Part shown: piece by piece, positions 45,971 through 55,865 of the stretch
How positions within the stretch are numbered: position 1 is the stretch's first letter
Layout of the letters: every line of letters begins with the position of its first letter
Assembly: GCF_014805625.2 (NCBI RefSeq)
Contig: NW_023998556.1
Span: 96,100-160,099 of the forward strand
Direction: 5' to 3'
Length of the DNA stretch: 64,000 nt
Source: Glossina fuscipes
Taxonomy: Eukaryota; Arthropoda; Insecta; Diptera; Glossinidae
The notes under the pieces: model-generated
Seen by the model: only the letters and a program-made list of their open reading frames with translations
What the model was told of the DNA's origin: nothing
The model's database searches: none
Translations under genes and position numbers: made by a program

Positions 45971-47328
45971 TCTATTAATGATCTGACTATTAATAATTTT
46001 CAAATCTACATTGTACTGCTTACGTTACAGTTATGGCCAGTTATCAACATCCCATATCTTTCTTAATTAATCAAAGCTAATTCACATAAGTCAGACAAGG
46101 TTTTTCCAACATCAAATAATCTGATTTTAGTCTAAAGGAAGTCTGAACTTCGTCATTAGCTTTCATATGATTCATACATTTGATTATGGATTTACAATTA
46201 CGTTCTACGGTCTTATGACTACCATGGGATTTCACGTAAACTTCCTAATTTTTGCTACATCTGTAACGCATTAACTACTTCAGCTCCGTCGTATGCCGCA
46301 CACGTAGTCTTCCTTCTGCAAGTAAATTTAAAACAAATACACCTTCGGTTTCTAGAATTAAAACGTATTAATTTTTCCCATTATTGTCAATCTCCTATCT
46401 TTTGACAATTCCTAATTGAATGTCACTTAAGATTGTGTTTCGATAATGTAATTTTTCAATTAGCTTAACTCCAATTTGAAATTAATGTTTGCTATCTTAA
46501 ACGTCGGATTAATGATGTTTGAGCCGTGCTCTTTCCAAAGGATGCTTTGGTTTTCGCACAATTCTGCTCGCCATTACAATCGATCACAACGGCCCCATTG
46601 TTTTACATATAAGGCATCGGATGTTTGTAATGATTTCGGATCAAATTTGCTAGTCAGATAGTCCGTAGTTCTTTTATTTTTTGCACTAACTCTAAGCTTT
46701 GTTATCAAAATCAAACTGGGTTGGTTAACTACTAATACTTTAGGTAATTTGAAGCAAGGACTCTTCGTTTTTTAAACAAACTGAGAAATGAAATGACTTC
46801 AGTGTTCGGCTCTTGTCACCAATGGACTTGTTTTGCATCATATCAACTTTTAGCTTGTCCAGAACTTCGTTATTTTGCACTACAACTATTTTTTTGGTAT
46901 TAATTGATATTTACTGTTTAACATGTTTTGTTTGTTTTGTTTGTTGTTTTGCCTAAGGCTTTCTGCGTATACATTGTTGCTTATAATTTTGGTCAATTCG
47001 ATCTACAAACTCTTCTATTAGTTTTGCAAAGCTTGACTCACGCTTTTGCATTCGATTTTCAATTGGTTAACATAATTTTGTTTTTATTGATCACATTGTT
47101 GATGTGTTTTAAAACCATACCAATGTTATGTATACAGATTGAAGGCTTGTCATTCATTCAGCTAACAAGGTTGCTTCTATCCAACACATTGACTGTATAC
47201 GAGTCAACCCGAATATTGTGTGGAACAATTGCATACATTACCACAAACTGCATTACTATACCATCCTCAAAATATTTTTTATTCCGGCATTTTCATCGTC
47301 AGGTATATTTATATTGACGTTATAAGAC
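45971..47328. other. Intergenic, possibly older LINE debris
   Basis: One plus-strand frame near 46480-46660 has a weak knuckle-like spacing (CSFQR..WFSHNSARHYN), but too little to call. A hydrophobic frame at 46928-47317 has no recognised family and skewed base use. Nothing else was recognised. Confidence 0.35.
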
Positions 47329-49118
47329 TGTAAGGAAGCGTTTTTGCTTCCTTACGGAATACAAGTTCGTCCGCCTAAAACATTTACCCACAGCGAACAA
47401 CCTGTCAGTCCGATCTGTCCGTGCACGTCTTATTTTGTTATCAGTATATGAAAACCTCCTCAGACACGAACAAAATAGGTATAAGAACGTTAGAATGAAG
47501 AAAACATGTATGAAACGGCGCCAAGGCGTAGAATAACATGCACGAGCAAACTAGGTATAAGATCGTTAGAATGTATAAAACTTGTACGAAACGGCTCATA
47601 GGCATAGAACATGTCATACAACTCAAACCCAAGTCAAACATAGGTATAAAACCATATGGAATGGATACAACATATACAAGAAGACATCTGTATGCCTTAA
47701 AATTGTATAAGCAAACTGTAGAAACGCGTACATATTACGCATTACGGTATAAATCCCGTTAGGTCGTATAAGCATATAGAAACCTTTGCACTTCGCAATG
47801 CGTAAGCTAACACTGTGTATTACGGTTAAGCTACAGCGACATGCAGAAACCTGTATACGTTAATCTGCATAAGCACAGGCATATCTTGCATTACTGTATA
47901 AACCCCGTTAGGATATGTAATCAGGTAGAAACCCTTATGCTCTACATATACGATCAGCCAAAACGTATAAGCGTTAGAGTCACACATAGCAATGCATACC
48001 AATACTCGTACGCGCAAAGAGCACAAACACACACACAATATTACACAAAATGTATCAACGCCGTCAGGCCATATAAAATCTGTATCATAGACACTTGCGA
48101 TAAAAAGAAAAGAAGAAACAAGAGAAAAGAAGAAAAACAAAAAGTGCATATAACTGCAGAAGCAATGTATAAGTGCCGTTAGGCCATGCAAACGTATGCA
48201 TGGGTACAAACATGTATGAGAGGTCGCACTTGTCTATTATGTATAAACTCACACGTATAAACATGTATGAACACAGAGAAACACATTTGATGAGCAAACG
48301 TAGCAATAAGATAGATACTAGCTAGCCGTAAGCTACGTATAAGAATGTTATACAAGTCGCAACCTAAATTAAGCACACCACAATACACATGTAAAAGCAC
48401 ACAGCCGACAGGTTACGATCGAACAAGCGAGCGCGGCCCCCGCTATAAAAGAGCAACACATCGCGAAGATTCTTTCATTTCGGTGTCATAGATGCTTGAA
48501 GGTAAGTGAATACAGACAATGTGACAAATCTTTTTTTTTTTTTTGACATTACGGATAGGTGATGTGACGGTTAGTATTAATCGCCATCCCTGAAAGACTT
48601 TGTAGGACAACTGACATCACGGATAGGGGATGTGACGGTNNNNNNNNNNTGAAAGACTTTACAGGACAACTGACATCACGGATAGGGGATGTGCCGACTA
48701 GTATTAATCGCCATCCCTGAAAGACTTTGTAGAACAACTGACATTATGGAGAAGGGATGTATTGGCTAACTGAGGAACATTTTGTCTTTGTATTAACCGA
48801 CGAGTAGCGAAACGGGGACACCCCGGCGGCAGTTATGACACTGGCAACGTACCCGGCTCTTTTCTTCTAGCGTCCCGCGACATTAAAAGCGAAACGAAAA
48901 GGAAGAGTAAATTCTAAGCAAAACGGTTATAGCGCGATAAAGTTGGGCCGCCTCGCTGGTTCCTGTACCTCGCCGACATCTACACAACGCTACACTCCTT
49001 CGAATGCGAAATAAAGAACATCAGTACCGAAGGTCCAGTAAATGTTAATTGGAATAAATATTCTTGCGACGAACCTTGGAGTGGCTGAGTTATACCCCGC
49101 CCAAGAAAACTCGTTACA
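47329..49118 (+). mobile_element. LTR-T copy 2: solo LTR, no matching target duplication
   Basis: Starts TGTAAGGAAGC and ends TCGTTACA like the other two copies. U3 consists of degenerate repeats (GGTATAAGATCGTTAGAATG-type units and a CCCGTTAGG-type unit). TATAAAA is at 48444-48450, GTAAGT at 48502-48507 and AATAAA at 49010-49015. The flanks differ (AGAC before, ATAT after), so the insertion may be a product of recombination between copies, or one flank has mutated. Ten Ns at 48640-48649 interrupt the hairpin array. The many small ORFs (47441-48400) are chance. Confidence 0.8.
48548..48780 (+). repeat. LTR-T hairpin array, about four 68-bp units
   Basis: Units begin near 48544, 48612, 48672 and 48740. 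The first three contain GGATAGGGGATGTGACGG or a variant, and where sequenced CGCCATCCCTGAA. Each full unit can fold GGGATG...CATCCC with an inner GGTTA/TAAT stem. The second unit is cut by the 10-N gap, and the last is incomplete. Confidence 0.75.
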
Positions 49119-50264
49119 ATATTTACTACGAGCTTCCCTAATTCAGTTTTTATCTAAAGCCGAATTATAGTCGTTGCAATCGATACAGCAGTTACGAGAG
49201 CATACGTTGGAGTTACGAGCAGTTGGCACGTATTTGTTTGCTCTCGCATCTTCTTGTTGTGGGCCCAGGCTGCCGGCAATTTTTGCGTCTCACAGGATTC
49301 GGAATATAATACTCAACTTTGCATCTGTATCAAGCAATTTTTACTATAAACGATAGGCCGCTGAGTTCAAAAGTGGGAGTTATTTTGCCGATAGGGGAAT
49401 GGAACTGCTGGGGTTGGGGAATATTCCGATGTAGATCACGCCTTGACACATCTTCGTATACTCCGCCTCTCAGCGAGTTAAGCATTTCATGAAATTTCGA
49501 TGAAATTAGGCATAGAAACGTTTTGGCTTTAAAATTTTTCTTTATTTAAACTTTCTTTTTATTAAGCTCTCTCCGAATCCGAATCAGGATTCGAAGACGT
49601 CTGCAAAAAGTCCTGTTTGCGCTCGAAAATTAAAAACATGTGTCATAGCGGTTCCGAAACTAGTTGAATTGAGAAACAAAAAATGTATCGTATGCCTAAT
49701 CTCTTTTTAAACGATAAATACTTCATCAAAAACTTCATGTAAAAAAAAGTATTGGATAAGTAAAAAAATAGTAGGTCGGTTTCCAGCCAAAAAAACAACT
49801 GGAGAGTAAAATAAACAATATTAAAAAATTCTTGTTAGCGTCACTAAAGTATTAATATCTTACACACATTTTGATTCATTAAATATATTATGAAAAATAA
49901 ATTATACTTTGAAAAGCCAAACTGAATTGCGTAACAATGCATTATGTCTTCACTTTTTGTGTTAAAACGAAACAATCCGTGTAAAAAGTGTAACATGCGG
50001 CCAAGCTCAGCTTTGCCGGTAGAGCATTTACACCATCTGAAGGCATTCTGCTGTGCCGCATGACAATAAAATAAAAAAGAATAATAAATAAAAATTTAAA
50101 AAAAATTTGGAAAATTTTCATAAACTTCAAGGGCAAGCCCCGTTGGGCGCCATTTTTATTTATTGTAGCTTGAGATGCACTCGCGTCGGGCGTTACGTTT
50201 GTACGCTACCAACGTATATGAAAATTGAGATTAAAAACTGTTAAATTTTCCAGTATACATATAT
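49119..50264. other. Spacer between LTR-T copies, with a hairpin and a tRNA-Lys-like word
   Basis: No LTR-type primer-binding site follows copy 2, and no polypurine tract precedes copy 3, so this is not their internal region. A 69-nt inverted structure lies at 49994-50062. GTTGGGCGCCA at 50143-50153 equals the 3' end of lysine tRNA including CCA; read on the minus strand it equals a lysine-type primer-binding site. No gene was recognised. The minus-strand frame 49942-50136 overlaps these. Confidence 0.45.
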
Positions 50265-51972
50265 ACTTTGTAAGGAAGCGTTTTTGCTTCCTTACGGAAA
50301 ACAAGTCCGTCCGCCTTAAACTGTTACCCACAGCGAACCACCTGTCAGTCCGAGCGGCCCGTAAACGTCTGATTGAATTAAGTAAACATGAACAACCTTC
50401 TCCAGCAAAATATATACACAACCGCATAAGTGCAAAATAGGTATAAGATTGCTAAAATGAACAAAACATGTATGAAATGGCTCCAAGTTATAGAATATGT
50501 AACACAGGCACGAGCAAAATAGATATAAGATCGTTAGAATGAATAAAACTTGTATGAAACGGCTCATAGGCATAGAAGATGTAAATCATATACCACAAGC
50601 CCAAGTCGAACATAGGTATAAAACCATATGAAATATGTAAAATATATAAACACCCGCACAAGCATAAAAACACCTTAAATTGTATAAGCGCACTGTAGAA
50701 ACCCATACATATCATGCATTACTGTATAAACCCCGTTAGGGCATATAATCAGGTAGGAACCCTTATTCTCTACAATGCATACACGATCATGCAAAACGTA
50801 TAGACGATAGAATCACACATACCAATGCATACCAATATACAGAGACTCGTACGCGCAAAATGTACAAACACACACACAATATTACACAAAATGTGTAAGT
50901 GCCGTTAGGCCATGCAAACGTATCCATAGGTATAAACATTTATGTTTAAAATGTAGAGAGTTCACACATGCCAATTATGTGTAAACTCACACGTATAAAC
51001 AAGTATAAACACAGAGAAACAGAAAATACATTTATTCTACCTAAACATAAAACCATACAAACGTACGCGAAGTATTGTACACCTAGGATGAGAAGTATAA
51101 AGAAAGAAGAAGAGCCATTTTGAAGAACCAGATGAGCAAACATAGGAATAAGATAGACGTTAGTTAGCCGTAAGCTACGTATAAGTATGTCACGCAAGTC
51201 GTAACTAAGTTTGCGACAGCTACCAACCTATATAAAGCATACCACAATACACATGTAAATGCACACAGCCGACAGGTTGCAATGGAACAAGCGAGCGCGA
51301 CTCCCGCTATAAACGAGCGACTCATTACACAGAATCTTTCAATTTGGTGCCATAGCTGCCTGTGGTAAGTGCAAGCGGACTACTTGACTCGCTGACTCTT
51401 ATTATTAGTTTGTAGTGACTCACGCATAGGGGATGTGACGGTTAGTATTAATCGCCATCCCTGAACAACAAATAGTACAGTGACTTACGGATAGGGGATG
51501 TGACGGTTAGTATTAATTGCCATCCCTGAACAACAATTAGTACAGCGACTTACGGATAGGGGATGTGACGGTTAGTGTTAATCGCCGTCCCTGAATGACC
51601 AAGCAATACTCCCTTCGCCTGACCTAAGTTAACCAGAGACAGTGAGGGACAGGCTAGCGCACCATTGAGCCAAGGCAGCTACGGCACTGGCAACATTTCT
51701 GTTTCTTTTTCTGTAGCGCTCCGCGGTAATCCAAAGGACCAATAACAACAGGTAACTCTCTCATCACGTATAAGCCACACCAGAAGTCGGGCCGCCTCGC
51801 TGGTTCCTTTTCCCCGCCAACCTCTACACAATGCTGCACTCCGGTGAATACGAAATAAAGACATTGAACATTAGCACCGAAGATCCAGTAAATTTCATTT
51901 CAAATAAATACTCTTGCAACGAACCTTGGAGTGGCTGTGTCATACCCCGCCCAAGAAAACCCGTTACAACTT
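50265..51972 (+). mobile_element. LTR-T copy 3: solo LTR with ACTT target duplication
   Basis: The element 50269-51968 (1700 bp) is flanked by ACTT at 50265-50268 and 51969-51972. It starts TGTAAGGAAGC and ends CCGTTACA. Signals in order are TATAAA 51308-51313, GTAAGT 51365-51370, three hairpin units (51420-51595) and AATAAA 51854-51859. With its target duplication it is the clearest proof that this family integrates as an LTR element and that the piece left is a solo LTR. Confidence 0.88.
51420..51595 (+). repeat. LTR-T hairpin array, three 64-65-bp units
   Basis: Three units carry CATAGGGGATGTGACGG or GGATAGGGGATGTGACGG and CCATCCCTGAA (third CCGTCCC). The spacer differs from copy 2 (AACAACAAWTAGTACAG instead of AAGACTTTGTAGGACAACT), while the hairpin core is kept. 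Confidence 0.8.
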
Positions 51973-52870
51973 ATAACAAATAAATATGCATATATATATA
52001 CACTTTCCGTATATTTTGTTGTCCATCCTGAACGGTGTCCGTTGGTATCCGTCCTTTGTCCGTTTGTATCCGTCCCCAGTACCCCTACTCCTCCTTACAC
52101 GCGCACCACCCCATACCCCACCTCGCAGATGAGATCGCACTTAGCCAATCATCATTGTTACAAACAAGAACAAACATAGGTATACATATATATAACTTAA
52201 CTCTAGCTCACCCGACGGCTGCTACAGCTGCTGGTTGCGGTGTGTGTGCAACACCGGTATTCCTGATTCTCCCGTTCTTCACATGCACATACTCGTTCGG
52301 ACGGTCGCTTTTCCTTTATCAATTTATGCCAAACACTCAAACACTCATGTATAAGATTTTTTCTTTTCTTTTTTTTTTTTTATTCAGTTCTTTCCTTCAA
52401 TACGAAACAATATGCTTAGTACAATTTTCCTTTGTTTAACATGGGATAGTACTCTTGTTTGCTACGCGTTGGCACAAGCGTTCGATGTCATAGATCCTCT
52501 CCTTTCAAATTATTTCCAGGATTTTCAGCTTTATCAGTATATACATATTTTCCACGCTCACACCAGCCGTTTGATGTTAAAGTCTTTTTTTTCTTTTCTT
52601 TTACATTCACTGACAGACAGTGCAACACTTCCGCACGCAATCAATTCCAACTCAACTCCTCGCAAACGATCAACACCTCAAAAAAAACCACCACCAAACA
52701 AATTCTAGCATCGTCTCTCTCTTCTCTTTTGCTTAGCGGCAAGCCGCTATTCTTGCGGTCACGCGATTTTGGATAACGGGATGCCATTATTGCTACATTT
52801 ACAACAAAAACAGGCCGACTGACACCCTACCCTAAATTGGTTCGCGGTCGTTGCAAATGTCAAAATAAGG
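51973..52870. other. Unknown repeat copy sharing its end with 28.8-29.2 kb
   Basis: The last 125 bp (52735-52860) match the palindrome-array element at 28830-29190, with one palindrome unit only. The 5' part (CCGTCC-rich near 52030-52080, T-rich near 52360 and 52585) shows no clear match there. No protein was recognised. Open frames 51931-52776 on the plus strand are low-complexity. Confidence 0.45.
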
Positions 52871-52920
52871 AAAACTAATGTTTTCATTCATTCCGAAGTT
52901 TAAGGTCTTAAAAGAATTAT

Positions 52921-53187
52921 CGCGTGTGCTTTGAATATTACGTAAACACATTTCAATCTAAATATTTCGAACAGGAGTTAATGGGCTATAATATGATGAA
53001 ATTGTACAATTCATTGGAACTAATTGGAATTACAAATTGGAAGTTTTGGATTGAAAAATATCCTGCTGCTTTTGATCATTTGGAAGCTGTTACCATGTCT
53101 GCGCTAACAGGTGCAGATAAATTAGCTGAATATTTCAAAGATTCATTTTTGTTTCATCAGATTTTTACATCGCGCAACACTTTGTAG
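52921..53187 (+). pseudogene. Unidentified open frame, protein-like
   Basis: About 87 codons read CFEYYVNTFQSKYFEQELMG, YNSLELIGITNWKFWIEKYP and AAFDHLEAVTMSALTGADKL, ending at a stop at 53185-53187. Composition is balanced and protein-like with mixed acidic, aromatic and hydrophobic residues, unlike the low-complexity chance frames around it. The frame opens before the first ATG (52924), so this may be an exon or gene fragment. I do not recognise the family. Confidence 0.4.
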
Positions 53188-53895
53188 TGCTTTGAGCAAT
53201 TTGTATCGTACAACAGATGGTGTGTTAATATAACCCTATATTGTAAAAGATTTTCTATTGCTATAACTTGAAAATAAGAACAGAAAAAATATTTAGAAAT
53301 TTTACTTCAAGATGTCACAAATCTTTTTTAAGACGGTCTTGCACCTACTCTATGTAAAGCTTTTGCAGGTATGGTTTTGCCTAATAAGTGATCACCTTCC
53401 TACGGGACAAAGCGGGGAAAAATACCGCACTTTTGATTGTTTCCTAAATACAGAAGGAATGCATCCTGAGTGAAATCGTATATCCCAGTGAAACAAGTAG
53501 CCGATCCCATCTAGGTTACCAAACGCCGTGATGATGGTTGTGATGGTGTTGGTCTTGTAATAGAAAAAGAAATCTGTTTTAAACAAATTCCTTACAACTC
53601 TGCTTCTGATATTGTTCTAATCTAAAGCCTAATGTTGTCACTGTATCACGTTACTGATTACCGTTCCCATTGCGATACCAGCCTATTAATATGGCTTCCT
53701 GATAACCGCAGAAAAGTTCAGGACCTAATATATTTCTTTGGGCCTCCTGTTAGCTAGATAGCTCTTTCGATGCTTTCAACCTCTGAATCACCCATATCAT
53801 GCTATTGTACTTGCCTAACTCATTATATATTTAAAGGCATTCCAAGACAAGCCTGAATGTGAACTGTTTGCCCTTTCAGGACCTTTGGGGCAGCT
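53188..53895. other. Intergenic, nothing recognised
   Basis: No convincing motif was found. It may be the eroded downstream half of the LINE relic that follows, since that relic reads towards it on the minus strand. Confidence 0.35.
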
Positions 53896-54600
53896 TAATT
53901 GTCGGAGTTAAGACAGATCAGATGTTCTCTGCATCGCTTTAGGAGCACATGCGGAGAATGCAGAGACTCCTGCTGGAAGGATAATATGACATTGGTATGC
54001 CCCTTTGAAAGTTCGGGTAGCGTACCCCAGCTCCAGTTTAGCTATTTTCGAGTTTTGAATCGTTGGTGGACCATTTCCTTGGTTCCACTTTGGGCTTAAA
54101 AGATAGCCCTTTCAGCCAGATCTCGTGGGTAGAATCATTCCGAAACGATAGAACAGCGCTAGTTTTCCATCACAGTTGTCCGGTATGTGGACAAAGAGTT
54201 CGTCCATGACGTTTTTCTATACCCCTAGGTGGCCCCTAAGATTTACCGCTTTTAGCTTGTCGATGTTTAACAATTTAAGTGCGCCCAGGAAACGTTATGG
54301 TTGCATAAGACCGGTGAGTAATTTTTGGGTTTATAATCCATGTAGTGTTAGAAAGACCATTTTGGCCTTATTCCAGTCACGAGGTAAATATGCCGCTAGA
54401 AGGTTTATATTTATACGCTCTGTTTTTGTAGACGCGGCCGTATTCCGACTGGTCCTGACAATTTGTAAGGGCCGAAAGTATACATGACCCACTGCATTCG
54501 TTTCGCGCAAAAGATGTTGATAGGAGACTACGGTTCCTAGAACTTGGCATTTTTGTTTCTCTTGGAAACGAATGCTTCTCAAGTGGGCCTTCAGAGAGAG
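53896..54600 (-). mobile_element. Weak LINE RT relic (R1/LOA-like style)
   Basis: The minus-strand frame 54582-54331 contains AAYLPRDWNKAKMVFL, which resembles the W-x-K-x-VFIPK block at the entrance of LINE reverse transcriptases. Further conserved blocks cannot be followed with confidence through the many frame breaks. The call rests mainly on this one motif. Confidence 0.35.
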
Positions 54601-55268
54601 GCGAACGGTTTCCTGAGGGCTATTTGTATTATAATGTCCGTTTGGTTCCTTTGGAAAGCATACTGTACTCTACAACAGCACTAAGAGCTTGTACTTCCCG
54701 CACAATGTGACTTGATCCATCGTGCGTCATATTAGGCATGGTACCACCAGGTATAATGGCGCAACAATCAACAAAACTATATCATAAAAGTATGCGTGTC
54801 GCGAATAAAAGTATATGCACGCGGCAGCGGAGATGGCACAAGTCTACATAAGCACGCTGGACACATGAGCTCTTATATGGTGCCAGACGTCAGCATTCAT
54901 GGCTGCTTTCGGCAATGCCTTCAGAATTCAGCCACGATAATGATCTTTTTCGTTTTCCTCGCGCAGAGAAAATTACGAAACACGTCTTGCTGGGATGCTT
55001 GCAATATGAAAACAGCATAATTCAAGATATTGTCGTGGAGCCACAGAACTTTATCGGAGGTATGACATGATCATTGTCTGTATGGAATGGTGTGAAAGGG
55101 GCCTGTGCAGCCACAAGGATCAAGCTGAGAACAGTGGAGCGTACTCACATTAAGACAGGCAAGAAGGGCTATGGCTCAGAAGGTTCTCCCGACGTAACAG
55201 TTAGCAGTAATCCCGGGACGGTCGTGAAATATATCACTGTCTTTTAGTGAGTGCAAGGCCCACGCTGG
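54601..55268. other. Intergenic, nothing recognised
   Basis: Moderately GC-rich sequence without a recognisable frame. A 74-codon plus-strand ORF at 54796-55020 has no domain. Confidence 0.35.
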
Positions 55269-55530
55269 CATAAGCTAGTAATGCATGTTGCTTACTTATG
55301 AGAAAGCGAGTGTAGTATTTTAAACTATTATATTTTAACCAAAGCCTTTCACATTAAGATGATAAAAAAAGCAGGAGCGTAAAGAAAGACTTCTTTACAT
55401 GACACAGCAAAACAGTAGTAATAATATATTTTATTGAAAAAACCTATGTGTAATAAAGCAAGAGAAGTAAACAACAGGAACAACGAAAATGGTATTGCCA
55501 TTCATGATTTCGTCTGAACGTAAGCTTTTC
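55269..55530 (-). mobile_element. Solo BEL LTR, same family as 13033-13285
   Basis: The reverse complement reads GTTCAGACGAAATC, GAATGGCAATACCATTTT, CAATAAAATATATTATTA, TGTCATGTAAAGAAGTCTTT, CTCCTGCTTT and CTCGCTTTCTCATAAG, matching the BEL 3' LTR throughout. Its first base is C instead of T. No integrase or gag sequence adjoins it. A purine-rich AGGAGGGAAAAG lies just outside its 5' end on the minus strand, perhaps a trace of a polypurine tract. Confidence 0.85.
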
Positions 55531-55609
55531 CCTCCTTAAAACAAAACTCTCTTACGCTTTTTCATAGCATTTATATTGGAAGTCACTAAGTGATACCACA
55601 TTTAGGACC

Positions 55610-55865
55610 CTCTTAGCTCTTTGGTTTCTTATGAAAATATGTTGCTTCTGCTAGCCTTACAGTCACTTGAGAAAAGTAAATTTATTTTTGATGTTTCCTG
55701 ATGGTACTATCGATTCGCCCACGTTACTTGGTGAGATAAGCTTTAATTTCCCTAATCGCTTTTCTAGGCACTTTATTTTCATTAAGCTTAGTCATTGTAA
55801 ATATAATCATGAGCTGTTTAATCTGATCAGAGTTGTTTGCAGAAACCTAGATTATTATTGCAGCA
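55610..55865 (+). mobile_element. LINE-B copy 6, short 3' coding fragment
   Basis: YENMLLLLALQSLEK-type codons, then DGTIDSPTLLGEISFNFPNR and FSRHFIFIKLSHCKYNHELF match the C-terminal end of LINE-B ORF2 seen at 58.9-59.0 kb. The frame 55667-55876 is part of it. It lacks the usual 3' UTR tail. Confidence 0.8.

Noticed and set aside
46928..47317. Hydrophobic 129-codon frame as a membrane protein
   Set aside because: T-rich sequence produces Leu/Phe/Ile by base composition alone. No motif or homologous copy was seen.
47329..51968. LTR-T copies 2 and 3 as the two LTRs of one 4.6-kb element
   Set aside because: Copy 3 has its own ACTT duplication. No primer-binding site follows copy 2, no polypurine tract precedes copy 3, and the 1.15 kb between them has no gag or pol.
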